A stretch of DNA of 64,000 nt from Sphingomonas sp. 67-36. Lineage in GTDB: Bacteria; Pseudomonadota; Alphaproteobacteria; Sphingomonadales; Sphingomonadaceae. The notes below the pieces were generated by a model. That model was not told where the DNA came from, did no database searches, and saw nothing but the letters and a program-made list of their open reading frames with translations. The stretch lies in NCBI GenBank assembly GCA_001897375.1, contig MKSU01000015.1:1-64000 (forward strand). The letters are read 5' to 3'. Position numbers and translations under genes: made by a program. Below, in pieces: positions 1 to 12,039 of the stretch; position 1 is the first letter of the stretch, and each line of letters starts with the position of its first letter.

Positions 1-2913
<2,913 letters not shown>

Positions 2914-3090
2914 GTAGCTGTCAGCCCTCAGTCAAAAACCGTTCGAGCGCGAGAACAGACGCCAAAAGGCCGCAGTCCATCCCATCCTGGGTGACGGCAG
3001 CCTTGAGCGTCTTATGAAACCGGAAAGCTTCCATTCGTGCGATACGGTGCGCGACGCCGCATCATGTCCCGAAGCTCCGGCAAGAGCGGC

Positions 3091-3119
3091 GATGTAGGAT
3101 GTCGTTCCAGCAACGTCAA
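3091..3119 (-). promoter_or_regulatory. Candidate sigma-70-type promoter for rpoB
   Basis: Read on the minus strand: TTGACG (3119-3114), a 17-nt spacer, then TACATC (3096-3091), giving a leader of roughly 170 nt before rpoB. The 277-bp divergent gap 2914-3190 shows no other convincing gene. The -35 match is good and the -10 is moderate. The call is supported by the need for a separate promoter now that rplL lies 3.7 kb upstream. Confidence 0.4.
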
Positions 3120-3190
3120 GGTGCGCGGCAGGTTGATCCGCGCGGGCGAGCGGGCATAACCGGCGGCATCCACCGAACAGGGAAATCCCC

Positions 3191-5119
3191 ATGCACCGCA
3201 AGTCGCTGATCCTCGCCTGCCTTGCCCTGACCGCCGCGCCGCTCGCCGCGCAGCAGGTGAGCGCACCGCCTCCGGGCGGCGATATCCCCGCGCACTTCGC
3301 CTATCCGACCGAGGCGAACGATTACGTGAAGCGCGAGGTGATGATCCCGATGCGCGACGGGGTGAAGCTGCACACCGTCATCGTCATCCCCAGGGGCGCG
3401 ACCAATGCGCCGATCCTGCTCACCCGGACGCCCTATAACGCCTCCGGCCGGGTGGCGCGGATGGCCAGCCCGCACATGATCTCGATCCTGCCGCAGGGCG
3501 ACGAGCCGTTCGTCCGCGCCGGCTATATCCGCGTGTTCCAGGATATTCGCGGAAAATACGGGTCGGAGGGCGAATATGTCGTGACCCGTCCGGTGGTCGG
3601 CCCGCTCAACCCGACGAAGGTGGATCACACCACCGACGCCTGGGACACGATCGACTGGCTGGCGAACAAGGCCAATCTGCCCGAATCCAATGGCCGTGTC
3701 GGGATGCTCGGTTCGTCCTATGAGGGCTTCACCGTCGTGATGGCGCTGCTCCATCCGCATCCGGCGCTGAAGGTCGCCGCGCCGGAAAGCCCGATGATCG
3801 ACGGCTGGATGGGCGACGACTGGTTCCACTACGGCGCGTTCCGGCTCGCCAATATCGGCTGGCTCGGCTCGCAGACCGGTTTCAAGGGCGCGGCGGAGGA
3901 GCCGGCCTCGGGCATCTACGACGATTACGATCGCTTCCGCCGCATCGGCTCGGCCGGGGCATGGGCGGAGCAGTCGGGCTATGCCGCGCTGCCCTATTGG
4001 CAGCGGATGGTGGCGCATCCTTCCTATGACGCCTTCTGGCAGGGGCAGGCGCTCGACAAGCTGGTCGCGGCCAATCCCTCGAACGTCCCGACGATGTGGG
4101 AGCAGGGGCTGTGGGATCAGGAGGATATGTATGGCGCGATCCACACCTGGGAGGCGCTGAAGGCGAAGGGCAAGCTCGGCAACAACTTCCTCGTGATGGG
4201 GCCGTGGCGGCACAGCCAGGCGAATTACGACGGCTCCTCGCTCGGCGACTTCAAGTGGAACGGCGACACCGCGACCGAGTGGCGCGAGAAATATCTCTTC
4301 CCGTTCTTCGACCAGTATCTGCGCGACGGCCGGCCGGCGTTCGCGCCGCCGCAGGCGCTGATCTACAACACCGGCGAGAACCATTGGGACAGGTTCGCGC
4401 AATGGCCGCTGGCGTGCGAGGCGGGATGTGCCGCGCCGCTGAAGCCGATCTATCTGGAAGGCGACGGCGGCCTCGGCTTCGACAAGGGCGGGGAAGGGGG
4501 CGACAGCTACGTCTCCGATCCGGCCAAGCCGGTGCCGCATCTGCCGCGCCCGGTGAATTTCGGCGACGGCCGCTGGGCGGCATGGCTGGTGCAGGACCAG
4601 CGCAGCTATGACGGCCGCCCGGACGTGATGACCTATCAGACCGCGCCGCTGACGCAGGCGATGCGCGTGTCCGGCCCGCCGATCGCTGACCTGTTCGCGA
4701 AGACGACCGGCACGGACGGCGATTTCGTCGTCAAGGTGATCGACGTCTATCCCGATCAATATGCCGACGAGCCGAAGAAGGGCGGATATCAGCTCGCGGT
4801 CAGCCTCGATATCTTCCGCGGCCGCTATCGCGACAGCTTCGAGCATCCCTCGGCGATCCCCGCGGGCAAGGTGCAGCGCTATCGCTTCCGCCTGCCGACG
4901 GTGAACCATGTGTTCGAGCCGGGTCACCGAATCATGGTGCAGGTGCAGTCGACCCTGTTCCCGCTCTACGATCGCAACCCGCAGAAATATGTGCCGAACA
5001 TCTTCCTCGCCAAGCCCGGAGACTATCAGAAGGCGACCGTCACGCTGATGCGCGGCGGGGCGCAGGCGAGCGCGGTGTGGCTGCCAGTCGTGCCGGTGGC
5101 GCGACCGGCTGAACAATGA
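3191..5119 (+). CDS. Alpha-amino-acid ester hydrolase (CocE/NonD, X-Pro peptidase S15 family), secreted
   Basis: Predicted periplasmic serine hydrolase of 642 residues that would hydrolyse or transfer alpha-amino acyl esters; the family can acylate beta-lactam nuclei. Residues 1-20 form a signal peptide ending PLAA-QQ. The nucleophile motif is GSSYEG (Ser176). A WDQED motif gives the catalytic Asp309 plus the neighbouring Glu311 and Asp312. His341 follows in GPWRHSQ, and GDDWFHYG supplies Asp210. These match the Ser/Asp/His triad and the three-residue carboxylate cluster that distinguish true alpha-amino-acid ester hydrolases from cocaine esterases. A C-terminal jelly-roll domain begins near residue 470. 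It sits alone on the plus strand between the rplJL and rpoB units, 42 bp ahead of the next gene. The family is clear; the physiological substrate is unknown. Confidence 0.9.
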   Translation: MHRKSLILACLALTAAPLAAQQVSAPPPGGDIPAHFAYPTEANDYVKREVMIPMRDGVKLHTVIVIPRGATNAPILLTRTPYNASGRVARMASPHMISILPQGDEPFVRAGYIRVFQDIRGKYGSEGEYVVTRPVVGPLNPTKVDHTTDAWDTIDWLANKANLPESNGRVGMLGSSYEGFTVVMALLHPHPALKVAAPESPMIDGWMGDDWFHYGAFRLANIGWLGSQTGFKGAAEEPASGIYDDYDRFRRIGSAGAWAEQSGYAALPYWQRMVAHPSYDAFWQGQALDKLVAANPSNVPTMWEQGLWDQEDMYGAIHTWEALKAKGKLGNNFLVMGPWRHSQANYDGSSLGDFKWNGDTATEWREKYLFPFFDQYLRDGRPAFAPPQALIYNTGENHWDRFAQWPLACEAGCAAPLKPIYLEGDGGLGFDKGGEGGDSYVSDPAKPVPHLPRPVNFGDGRWAAWLVQDQRSYDGRPDVMTYQTAPLTQAMRVSGPPIADLFAKTTGTDGDFVVKVIDVYPDQYADEPKKGGYQLAVSLDIFRGRYRDSFEHPSAIPAGKVQRYRFRLPTVNHVFEPGHRIMVQVQSTLFPLYDRNPQKYVPNIFLAKPGDYQKATVTLMRGGAQASAVWLPVVPVARPAEQ

Positions 5120-5161
5120 CGGTATGGTGCGGTTCAGCTTGGTGGGGATAACGCGCGCGGG

Positions 5162-6370
5162 ATGAAAACGGCTATCATGGGGCTGGCGCTGACCGGGACG
5201 GCGCTGGCTGGCGGACAGGCGATCGCGCAGGCGATCCCGAAGACCAGCCCGGAAAACCTCGCGCCCGCCCCGCTCAAGGTGCCGTTGCCGACACCGACGC
5301 CGGCTCCCTCGGCGACGCCGGTCAGCGAGCAACCGCTCGTCGTGGTGCCGATCGAACCGTCGAGCGCGCCGCAGGCTCCGCCGCGCGCGCGGCCGACTCC
5401 GCGCCAGACGCCGGCCGCCGCGCCGCCGCGCCGGGAGCCGGAGCCGCGTCCGACCGCGCGGGCAGCGCCGGCGGTGCCGACGCCGCCGGTTGCCCCGGCA
5501 CCGGCGCCCGCCGTCACGCCCGCGCCGCTGGCTTCTCCTTCCGCCGAGCCATCATCGGTCGCGACGCCCGTTGTCGTGCCGGCGACGCAATCCGAAGCCG
5601 GCGAGGCCTGGCCGGGCTGGCTCGTGCCGGCGGTATTGGCCGGACTGATCGCGCTGATCGCAGCGTTTTTCGTCTGGCGGCGGCGCGGTGTCGTGGAAAC
5701 GGTGGCGGAGGAGATTGCAATCGCGCCCCTCGCGCCGGTGCCGCCCGAACCTGTGGTTCCGCCGCCCGCGCCCGCGCCCGTGCCGCCCGAACCGGCGGTT
5801 CCGCCGCTTGCGCCCGCGCCCGTGCCGGACGCGCCGCAATTCCTTGAGCGCCCCGCTCCGAGCGAACGCGCCTGGCTCGATCTCGCCGCGCCGGTGGTGC
5901 ATCGCGCGGGCATCAACCTCGTCACCGCCACCGCCGATGTCGCGCTGCTCGTGCGCAACGAGGGCAGCGCGGTGGCGCGCGGCGTTCGGCTCGCGATCCG
6001 CCTGACCAGCGCGCAGCCAGGGCAGGACGCGGTGCTCGACGCCTTGTTCGCCGAACCGGTCGAGCGCCCGATCGTGCCGCCGTTCGATCTCGCGCCGGGC
6101 GAGGAGCGGGCGGTGCGCGGCATCGCCACCCTGCCGCGCGAGGCGATCGTCGCGCTCACCGCCGCCGGGCGGCCGATGTTCGTGCCCGTCGTCGCGCTCA
6201 ACCTGCTTTACGATGCCGGCGCGGGGACGCCGGGCCAGACCACCGCCGCGTTCGCAATCGGTGTGGAGCGGCCCGATGGCGGCAAGCTCGGCCCGCTGTG
6301 GCTCGACGAGCCGGCGCGGATGCACGACGCGATCGGCATCCGCGCGCATGGGACGACGGTGAAGAGATAA
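5162..6370 (+). CDS. Proline-rich membrane-anchored protein of unknown function
   Basis: 402 residues. An N-terminal signal-like segment (1-23) is followed by a Pro/Ala-rich linker (about 25-140), one transmembrane helix (about 152-172, ending VWRRR), a second proline-rich stretch (about 188-226) with a near-tandem PVPPEP.VPP repeat, and a folded C-terminal domain (about 230-402). That domain has the look of an immunoglobulin-like CARDB-type fold (VTATADVALLVRNEGSAVAR). The arrangement suggests a cytoplasmic or periplasmic sensor or scaffold domain on a flexible stalk; no enzyme motif is visible. It follows the ester hydrolase by 42 bp and may be cotranscribed. I do not recognise a named family. 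Long antisense frames across it are codon-bias shadows. Confidence 0.75.
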   Translation: MKTAIMGLALTGTALAGGQAIAQAIPKTSPENLAPAPLKVPLPTPTPAPSATPVSEQPLVVVPIEPSSAPQAPPRARPTPRQTPAAAPPRREPEPRPTARAAPAVPTPPVAPAPAPAVTPAPLASPSAEPSSVATPVVVPATQSEAGEAWPGWLVPAVLAGLIALIAAFFVWRRRGVVETVAEEIAIAPLAPVPPEPVVPPPAPAPVPPEPAVPPLAPAPVPDAPQFLERPAPSERAWLDLAAPVVHRAGINLVTATADVALLVRNEGSAVARGVRLAIRLTSAQPGQDAVLDALFAEPVERPIVPPFDLAPGEERAVRGIATLPREAIVALTAAGRPMFVPVVALNLLYDAGAGTPGQTTAAFAIGVERPDGGKLGPLWLDEPARMHDAIGIRAHGTTVKR

Positions 6371-6430
6371 TTGCCGTGATCCCGGCCAACGGCATGAGTG
6401 GGTGTGGGACGATGGCGAAAAAATGACTCT

Positions 6431-6458
6431 CGTCATCCCAGCGAAAGCTGGGATGACG
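6431..6458. repeat. Short intergenic palindrome (CGTCATCCC family)
   Basis: A perfect 12-bp stem, CGTCATCCCAGC (6431-6442) and GCTGGGATGACG (6447-6458), with a GAAA tetraloop, lies between the convergent gene at 5162 and rplL. Related palindromes occur at 25696, 35795 and 39633. It looks like a dispersed REP-like element and may also act as a terminator or 3'-end protector for the plus-strand unit. Confidence 0.7.
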
Positions 6459-6462
6459 GCGT

Positions 6463-6499
6463 AAAAAAAGGACGGCTCCCGTGGTGGGAACCGCCCCTT
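6463..6499 (-). terminator. Rho-independent terminator of rplJL
   Basis: On the minus strand a GC-rich stem (CGGTTCCC pairing with GGGAGCCG, extended by AAGG/CCTT across a small internal loop, loop ACCAC) is followed directly by seven Ts (6469-6463). It lies 120 bp after the rplL stop. Confidence 0.85.
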
Positions 6500-6513
6500 C
6501 TTTGTCGTTGGCC

Positions 6514-6604
6514 CGTCACGGGAGTAAATCCCGTGACGTTGGACGCGGCCCTCAGGGCCGCGCCAGCCGGCCTTGCGCGAGGTGCGGGCTGGCGTGCCAG
6601 CCCG
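6514..6604. repeat. Three consecutive inverted repeats downstream of rplL
   Basis: Three stems follow one another: CGTCACGGGA/TCCCGTGACG (6514-6538, loop GTAAA), CGCGGCCC/GGGCCGCG (6544-6562, loop TCA) and CGGGCTGGC/GCCAGCCCG (6585-6604). All are perfect. They lie in the rplL 3' untranslated region between its stop codon (6620) and the T-run terminator. Their function is unknown; RNA stabilisation or pausing are possibilities. Confidence 0.6.
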
Positions 6605-6619
6605 TGCCCGCGCTGCGGC

Positions 6620-7000
6620 TTACTTCAGCTCGACGGTCGCGCCGGCTTCCTCGAGCTGCTTCTTGATCTTCTCGGCCTCGTCCTTCGAGACGCCTTCCTT
6701 GACCGGCTTCGGCGCCGACTCGACCAGCGACTTCGCCTCGGTCAGGCCCAGGCCGGTGATGGCGCGGACTTCCTTGATGACGTTGATCTTCTTGCCACCG
6801 TCGCCGGTGAGGACCACGTCGAACTCGGTCTTCTCTTCGGCCGCCGGCGCACCGCCAGCCGCACCACCGGCCGGAGCCGCAACCGCGACCGCAGCGGCGG
6901 CGCTCACGCCCCACTTCTCTTCGAGAAGCTTCGAAAGCTCGGCCGCCTCGAGGACGGTCAGTTCGGAAAGCTGGTCAACCAGCGCGTTCAGGTCTGCCAT
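6620..7000 (-). CDS. rplL: 50S ribosomal protein L7/L12
   Basis: 126 residues, the usual length. The protein forms the ribosomal stalk dimers that recruit translational GTPases. It has the N-terminal dimerisation helices ([20 protein letters not shown]), an Ala/Gly/Pro hinge (about 33-54) and the conserved C-terminal domain ([20 protein letters not shown] ... [12 protein letters not shown]). It lies 67 bp after rplJ with which it forms an operon, and is followed by a strong terminator. In most bacteria rpoB follows directly; here it does not. Confidence 0.98.
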   Translation of the reverse strand: MADLNALVDQLSELTVLEAAELSKLLEEKWGVSAAAAVAVAAPAGGAAGGAPAAEEKTEFDVVLTGDGGKKINVIKEVRAITGLGLTEAKSLVESAPKPVKEGVSKDEAEKIKKQLEEAGATVELK

Positions 7001-7067
7001 TGTTCACTTCCTTCAAATCGCAAGCCCCAAGGGGGCTTCAGTTTCGCTTGATAAAGCCGCCCGAAGA

Positions 7068-7583
7068 TCAGGCCGCTTCCTTCTCCGAATAGGCCTTGAG
7101 CACGCGCGCGAGCTGCCCGGCGGGCGCCTGGGTGATGGTCGCCAGCTTCGTGGCGGGCGCCACGAGAAGCCCGACGATCTTCGCCCGGAGCTCGTCCAGC
7201 GACGGCAGCGTGGCGAGCGCCTTCACGCCCTCCACGTCGAGCGCATTCGCGCCCATCGCCCCGCCCACGATTTCGAACTTGTCGTTCGTCTTCGCGAACT
7301 CGACCACCACCTTCGCCGCGGCGACGGGGTCGATCGAGGAGGCGAGACCGACCGGACCCGTGAGCATGTCGCCCAGCGAGAGATAGTCGGTGCCGTCGAG
7401 CGCGATCTTGGCAAGCCTGTTCTTCGAGACCTTGTAGCTGGCGCCGGCCTCCCGCATCTTGTTGCGCAGTTGAGTCGACTGCGCGACGGTCATCCCGTGG
7501 TTGCGGGTGACGACCACCACGCCGACCTCGGAAAAGGTGCGGTTGAGCTCGGCGACGGCCGCGGCCTTTTGAGCACGATCCAT
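7068..7583 (-). CDS. rplJ: 50S ribosomal protein L10
   Basis: 171 residues starting [20 protein letters not shown]. The frame is open further upstream, but the extra 50 residues (from 7733) do not resemble L10, so the ATG at 7583-7581 is chosen. L10 anchors the L7/L12 dimers to 23S rRNA and, as the L10-L12 complex, represses its own mRNA in bacteria studied. The C-terminal helix that binds L7/L12 ([13 protein letters not shown]) is present. First gene of the rplJL unit, with a long leader. Confidence 0.97.
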   Translation of the reverse strand: MDRAQKAAAVAELNRTFSEVGVVVVTRNHGMTVAQSTQLRNKMREAGASYKVSKNRLAKIALDGTDYLSLGDMLTGPVGLASSIDPVAAAKVVVEFAKTNDKFEIVGGAMGANALDVEGVKALATLPSLDELRAKIVGLLVAPATKLATITQAPAGQLARVLKAYSEKEAA

Positions 7584-7842
7584 GCCATTCTCCACGTTCT
7601 GGGCATGGGCCGAAACCCACGCCCGGTTGCGTTTCCCCACGCGCCTTTTCGGGGCGCATGGAGTTGTCCAGCGATGGGGAATGGGAAGCAGACGCATGGC
7701 CGAAAGCGGCGATGCGGCAGACCGGCGCGCCACGAGTGGCTGACCGGAAAAATCCTGTCCCCGTCTCGGCGGGAGGATTAAGCCGGCAACCCGGCACCCG
7801 CTGTCTCGGACGGTGCCCGGCGGCGCGAGGCTGCCGGACGAG
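7584..7842 (-). promoter_or_regulatory. rplJ leader, possible L10 autoregulatory region
   Basis: About 260 nt of untranslated leader separate the candidate promoter from rplJ. It contains GC-rich inverted repeats, for example GGCACC/GGTGCC around 7790-7820. By analogy with known L10 leaders this would be where L10-L12 binds; the specific fold was not established from the sequence. Confidence 0.4.
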
Positions 7843-7848
7843 CGCGGG

Positions 7849-7876
7849 CCAATACACGGGGGCGGGAGAAAGTCAA
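7849..7876 (-). promoter_or_regulatory. Candidate promoter for rplJL
   Basis: Minus strand: TTGACT (7876-7871), a 16-nt spacer, TATTGG (7854-7849). It abuts the stop codon of the upstream flavoenzyme gene (7878), which would make the ribosomal unit independent of that gene. Confidence 0.45.
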
Positions 7877-7877
7877 C

Positions 7878-9047
7878 CTAGCGGTCGGTTCGCCGCGCCC
7901 CTTCCGCCCGCACTGCCGCGAACGTCGGATAGCCGTTGACCGCCATCAGCAGGTCGGCCTCCGCGAGGATCGACTTCAGCACATGCGCCGCGCCTTCCGC
8001 GCCGCCGAGCGCTAGGCCATAGGCATAGGGGCGGCCGATTCCCACCGCGTCGGCGCCGAGCGCGATCGCCTTCACCACGTCGCTGCCCGAGCGGATGCCG
8101 GAATCGAACAGCACCGGCACGCGCCCCTTCACCGCCTCCGCCACGCCGGGCAGCATATCGATTGCGGCGATCCCGCCGTTCGCCTGCCGCCCGCCGTGGT
8201 TGGAGACGTAGATGCCGTCCGCCCCGCCGTCGATCGCGCGCCGCGCGTCATCGGGATGGCAGATGCCCTTGAGCACGATCGGCAGCTTCGTCAGCGATTT
8301 GAGCCACGGCAGGTCGTCCCAGGTCAGCACCTTGCCGAACGTCGCGCCCCAGGTGCCGATCGCGGTGCGCAGATCCTCCTCCGGCGCCTTGGCGAGCAAT
8401 TTGCGGAAGGCTGGATCGACGAAATAATTGGTCAGCACCGCGCCGCGCAATTGCGGGAAGTTCGAGACGTTGAGGTCGCGGGGCCGCCAGCCCGTCACCC
8501 AGGTGTCGAGCGTGACGACGATCGCGTCATACCCAGCCGCCTCGGCGCGGCCGACGAGGCTCGCGGCGACATCCTTGTCGCGCGGCGTATAGAGCTGGAA
8601 CAGCGCGGGCGTGTCGCCGCAGGCGCGCTTCACATCCTCCAGCGGATCGTTCGACAGCGTCGAGGCGCACAGCGGCACGCCGGTCATGGCCGAGGCGCGC
8701 GCCGCGGCGAGGTCGCCGTGCTGGTCCTGCGTCACGATCCCGGTCACGCCGATCGGGGCCATGAACAAGGGCGAGGCGAGCTTGCGCCCGTAGAGGTCGA
8801 TCGAAAGGTCGCGCTCGGTGCAATCCACCATCATGCGCGGCACCATGCCCCAATGGTGGAAGGCGCGGGCATTCTCGTCCTGCGTGAACTCGTCGCCGCA
8901 GCCGCCCTGCACGTAATTGAGCACCGCCGGCGGCATCGCCGCCTCCGCCCGCGCCTTGAGCGTCGCGAAATCGACCGGCAGCGTCGGCTGCACGCCGGAA
9001 AGGCCCGCGCCGTAGATCAACGTCTGGAAATCGCCGTAGTGCGGCAT
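7878..9047 (-). CDS. FMN-dependent alpha-hydroxy-acid oxidase, lactate 2-monooxygenase-like
   Basis: 389 residues. Flavin enzyme of the glycolate oxidase/lactate dehydrogenase family that oxidises 2-hydroxy acids. The N-terminal pattern (FQTLIYGAGLSG, NYVQGGCGDEFTQDENARAF) and MAPIGVTG resemble lactate 2-monooxygenase more than membrane LldD. The active-site SNHGGRQ motif (His base and Arg for the substrate carboxylate) and the FMN phosphate-binding GIRSGSDVVKAIALGADAVG region are present. The start at 9047 is preferred to the longer frame (9107) because GGAGAGG sits just upstream and homology begins there. It lies between rplKA and rplJL with a TonB receptor gene 63 bp upstream; the link between the two is unclear. 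Confidence 0.88.
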   Translation of the reverse strand: MPHYGDFQTLIYGAGLSGVQPTLPVDFATLKARAEAAMPPAVLNYVQGGCGDEFTQDENARAFHHWGMVPRMMVDCTERDLSIDLYGRKLASPLFMAPIGVTGIVTQDQHGDLAAARASAMTGVPLCASTLSNDPLEDVKRACGDTPALFQLYTPRDKDVAASLVGRAEAAGYDAIVVTLDTWVTGWRPRDLNVSNFPQLRGAVLTNYFVDPAFRKLLAKAPEEDLRTAIGTWGATFGKVLTWDDLPWLKSLTKLPIVLKGICHPDDARRAIDGGADGIYVSNHGGRQANGGIAAIDMLPGVAEAVKGRVPVLFDSGIRSGSDVVKAIALGADAVGIGRPYAYGLALGGAEGAAHVLKSILAEADLLMAVNGYPTFAAVRAEGARRTDR

Positions 9048-9110
9048 CTGCCTCTCCGCTTTTCGTTTCTCGGCTCCGTTGTCGGGCGAGATGCGTCGCG
9101 GCGTCAAGGA

Positions 9111-11180
9111 TCAGCGCATCCGGTATCGCACGCCGAGCCACAGGGTGCGCGGCGTCGCCTGCTCGATGATGTTGTTGCCGCTGATCCCGGCCTCCACGCG
9201 CACGTCGAAGACATTCTCCGCGCGCGCCTCGATCAGCCACGCGCGGCCGAGCGGCAGCGTCGCCACCGCGTCGAGCGTGGTGGCGGGGCGCAGGCTGCGC
9301 GTGTTCTGGTCGTCGTCGAACTGCCGGGCGATGTAGCGCAGCGTGGCGGAGAGCGAGGCGTCGCCCGCGCGCCAGCCGAGCGTGCCGGAAACCTGGTCGA
9401 TCGGCGTCTGCGCCGGGCGCAGGCCGTCCAGCCCCGCGGCCGCGCCCGATGCCTCCACCCGCGCATCGACATGCTGCCACGAGGCGCGCGCGTTGAACGG
9501 CCCGGCGCGCCAGCTCGCGTCCAGCTCCACGCCGGTCGAGGTGATCGCGTCGAGGTTCTGCCGCACGCGATAGACGCCGCCCGCCGCGACGAAGCCGACG
9601 CCGGGGAAGTTGCCCGGCCCCATCCCGGCCGTGACGTTGGCGATCGCGTCCTCCAGCCGGTTGTGGAACACCGTGACGGCAAGGGACGTAGTCGCGGTCG
9701 GCGAGACGGTCAGCCCGCCCTCATAACCGGTGAGCTTCTCCGGGTTCAGCGCGGCATTGGCGGCGGTGGCGTCCGCGCCGACGCGGAACGGGCGGTAAAG
9801 CTCGTTGAGCGTCGGCAGCCGCCAGCCGCGATAGGCCGCCGCGCGCAGCGTCATCGCATCGATCGGCCGCCACGCGACGCCCGCCCGCCCGGTCGCTTCC
9901 GTCCCGTCACGGTTCGGGAAGTGCAGGTTGTTCACCGACGCGCCGGTGGCGAGCATATGCTCGTCGAGATAGCCGTTCGCGATCCGCCACCAGTCGATCC
10001 GCCCGCCGAGATCTAGCGTCACGCGGCCGAGATCGGCGCTGCCGTCGGCGAACAGGCCCATGTTGCGCGTCTCGCCGCCGGCGAAGCGCTGACGGGTCGG
10101 CAGCGCATTGACGTAGCTGAACAATTCCTGCGTCTTGCCGGAGACGGAGCGCACGTCCGCCCCCATCCGCAGCGACAGGTCCTTCCCGAGAGGGGGCGAC
10201 AGCTCGACCCGCGCGCCGATGCCGGTGGCGGGGGTGTTATACTGGTTGAGCGTCTCGGTCGCGGTGGTGCGCGCGGCGTTGATGCTGGCGAATTGCGAGG
10301 AGAAGGCGCGGGTCTGGAGATAGCCCAGCGCCGACCAGCCCCATGCGCCGCGCCCGACGAGGCGCAGGCTGGCGTCCGCGCCCTGGCTGGTGTTGGCGGT
10401 ATAGGCGGTGCCGCGATCGCGCGTGTCGGTGAAGGCGCTGACGTTCGCCTGAAGCTCGGTGTTCGGCGCGATGCCGATCACGCCGCGAAACGCGCCGCTC
10501 GCCTGCTCGTAAGGCGCGGGGCGATCGACCGGCCCGCGCGATTCGGCGACGGTGGGGGTAAAGCCGTCGCCGCGCGCATAGCTACCGGAAAGGGTGGCGA
10601 AGCCCGGCCCTCGCACCAACGCCGCGCTGCCGTCCGCCTCCAGCGAGTTGCGGCTGCCATAGGCGACGCCGAGCGCGAGCGGGGAAAGCTGGTCCGGCGT
10701 CGCCGAATCCATCTCCACCGTGCCGGCGAGCGCGCCCGGCCCGAAATAGCCGCTGCCCCCGCCGCGCGTCACGCGGATGCGGCCGAGCCGCTCGGTGGCG
10801 TAGGCGGGGAAGGGCACCCAGCCGCCGAACGGATCGGCCTGCGGCACGCCGTCGAGGATCAGCAGCGCGCGGCTGGAGGCGTTGCCGCCGATGCCGCGCA
10901 GCGAGATGCCCTGGCTGGTCGGGTTGGCGGAGCGCGAGTCCGAGCGTCGGAACTGCTGGAGCCCGGCGACATCGGCGAGGATGCTCTCCAGCCGCGTGCT
11001 GGCGTTGTCGGTGATGCGGTCGCGGTCGATCGCCACCACGTCGAACGCGCGGTCGCCCGGCCGGTCGTCCAGCCCGCGCCCGGTGACGACGATATCGGGC
11101 TGCGCATTGGTGTCGACGGTCTGCGCCTCGGCGAGCGGGGCGACGGAGCAGAGCAGGGCGATGGCCAGCGGACGGATCAT
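9111..11180 (-). CDS. TonB-dependent outer-membrane receptor
   Basis: 689 residues. Signal peptide MIRPLAIALLCSVAPLAEAQ, a TonB-box-like DIVVTG, a plug domain (about 50-165, with SQGISLRGIGGNASSRALLI and a DGVPQADPFGG loop) and a 22-strand-type barrel to the C-terminus (LWLGVRYRMR). The overall pattern is of the vitamin B12/siderophore receptor class. The last residue is Arg rather than the usual aromatic, which is atypical. The start at 11180 is chosen at the signal peptide; the longer frame to 11279 encodes no sensible N-terminus. The ligand cannot be inferred. It sits between rplKA and the lactate-monooxygenase-like gene on the same strand. Confidence 0.9.
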   Translation of the reverse strand: MIRPLAIALLCSVAPLAEAQTVDTNAQPDIVVTGRGLDDRPGDRAFDVVAIDRDRITDNASTRLESILADVAGLQQFRRSDSRSANPTSQGISLRGIGGNASSRALLILDGVPQADPFGGWVPFPAYATERLGRIRVTRGGGSGYFGPGALAGTVEMDSATPDQLSPLALGVAYGSRNSLEADGSAALVRGPGFATLSGSYARGDGFTPTVAESRGPVDRPAPYEQASGAFRGVIGIAPNTELQANVSAFTDTRDRGTAYTANTSQGADASLRLVGRGAWGWSALGYLQTRAFSSQFASINAARTTATETLNQYNTPATGIGARVELSPPLGKDLSLRMGADVRSVSGKTQELFSYVNALPTRQRFAGGETRNMGLFADGSADLGRVTLDLGGRIDWWRIANGYLDEHMLATGASVNNLHFPNRDGTEATGRAGVAWRPIDAMTLRAAAYRGWRLPTLNELYRPFRVGADATAANAALNPEKLTGYEGGLTVSPTATTSLAVTVFHNRLEDAIANVTAGMGPGNFPGVGFVAAGGVYRVRQNLDAITSTGVELDASWRAGPFNARASWQHVDARVEASGAAAGLDGLRPAQTPIDQVSGTLGWRAGDASLSATLRYIARQFDDDQNTRSLRPATTLDAVATLPLGRAWLIEARAENVFDVRVEAGISGNNIIEQATPRTLWLGVRYRMR

Positions 11181-11286
11181 GCAGGCGCCTTTAGTGGGAG
11201 GCCAAACTATTTGAAAGCACCTCGATGCGCATCTGCAATGGCGCGGGCGGAGAAGGCGGTCAACCTGCCGGGCGTCCACCGCGCGC

Positions 11287-11319
11287 GCAAAGAAAAAGGG
11301 CCGGGATCGCTCCCGGCCC
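11287..11319 (-). terminator. Rho-independent terminator of rplKA
   Basis: On the minus strand AAGGGCCGGGA, loop GCGA, TCCCGGCCCTT is a perfect 11-bp stem followed by TTTCTTT. It lies 26 bp past the rplA stop and separates rplKA from the TonB receptor gene. Confidence 0.92.
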
Positions 11320-11344
11320 TTCTATCCTTGCGATGTCGCGCGGC

Positions 11345-12037
11345 TCAGGCGCCGGCGACCTCCGCCACGTCCACCTTGATGCCCGGCCCCATCGTGGAGC
11401 TGACGGCGATCTTGCGGACATACTTGCCCTTGGCGCCCGACGGCTTGGCCTTCACCACCGCGTCGACCAGCGCGTCGAAGTTGCGGCGCAGGTCCTCGGC
11501 GGCGAAGCTCGCCTTGCCGATGCCGGAGTGGATGATGCCGGCCTTCTCGACGCGATATTCCACCTGGCCGCCCTTGGCCGCCTTCACCGCCTCGGCGACG
11601 TTCATCGTCACGGTGCCGAGCTTCGGGTTCGGCATCAGGCCCTTCGGGCCGAGCACCTTGCCGAGACGGCCGACGACGCCCATCATGTCCGGGGTCGCGA
11701 TGCAGCGGTCGAAATCGATCGTGCCGCCCTGGATCGTCTCCATCAGGTCTTCCGCACCGACGACGTCGGCACCGGCGGCGCGCGCCTCATCGGCCTTCGC
11801 GCCCTTGGCGAACACGCCGACGCGCACCGTCTTGCCGGTGCCGGCGGGCAGCGTGACGACGCCGCGCACCATCTGGTCGGCGTGGCGCGGATCGACGCCG
11901 AGGTTCAGCGCGATCTCGATCGTCTCGTCGAACTTCGACGTGGCGTTGGCCTTGGCCAGCGCGATCGCCTCGTCCACGCCGTGCAGCTTCTCACGATCGA
12001 TCGTGACCGCCTTATGCTTCTTGGTCAGCTTCGCCAT
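11345..12037 (-). CDS. rplA: 50S ribosomal protein L1
   Basis: 230 residues, typical length. It binds 23S rRNA at the L1 stalk and, in characterised bacteria, represses its own rplK-rplA mRNA. The conserved core is clear ([32 protein letters not shown], and [20 protein letters not shown] near the end). It starts 2 bp after rplK, implying translational coupling. Confidence 0.98.
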   Translation of the reverse strand: MAKLTKKHKAVTIDREKLHGVDEAIALAKANATSKFDETIEIALNLGVDPRHADQMVRGVVTLPAGTGKTVRVGVFAKGAKADEARAAGADVVGAEDLMETIQGGTIDFDRCIATPDMMGVVGRLGKVLGPKGLMPNPKLGTVTMNVAEAVKAAKGGQVEYRVEKAGIIHSGIGKASFAAEDLRRNFDALVDAVVKAKPSGAKGKYVRKIAVSSTMGPGIKVDVAEVAGA

Positions 12038-12039
12038 GT

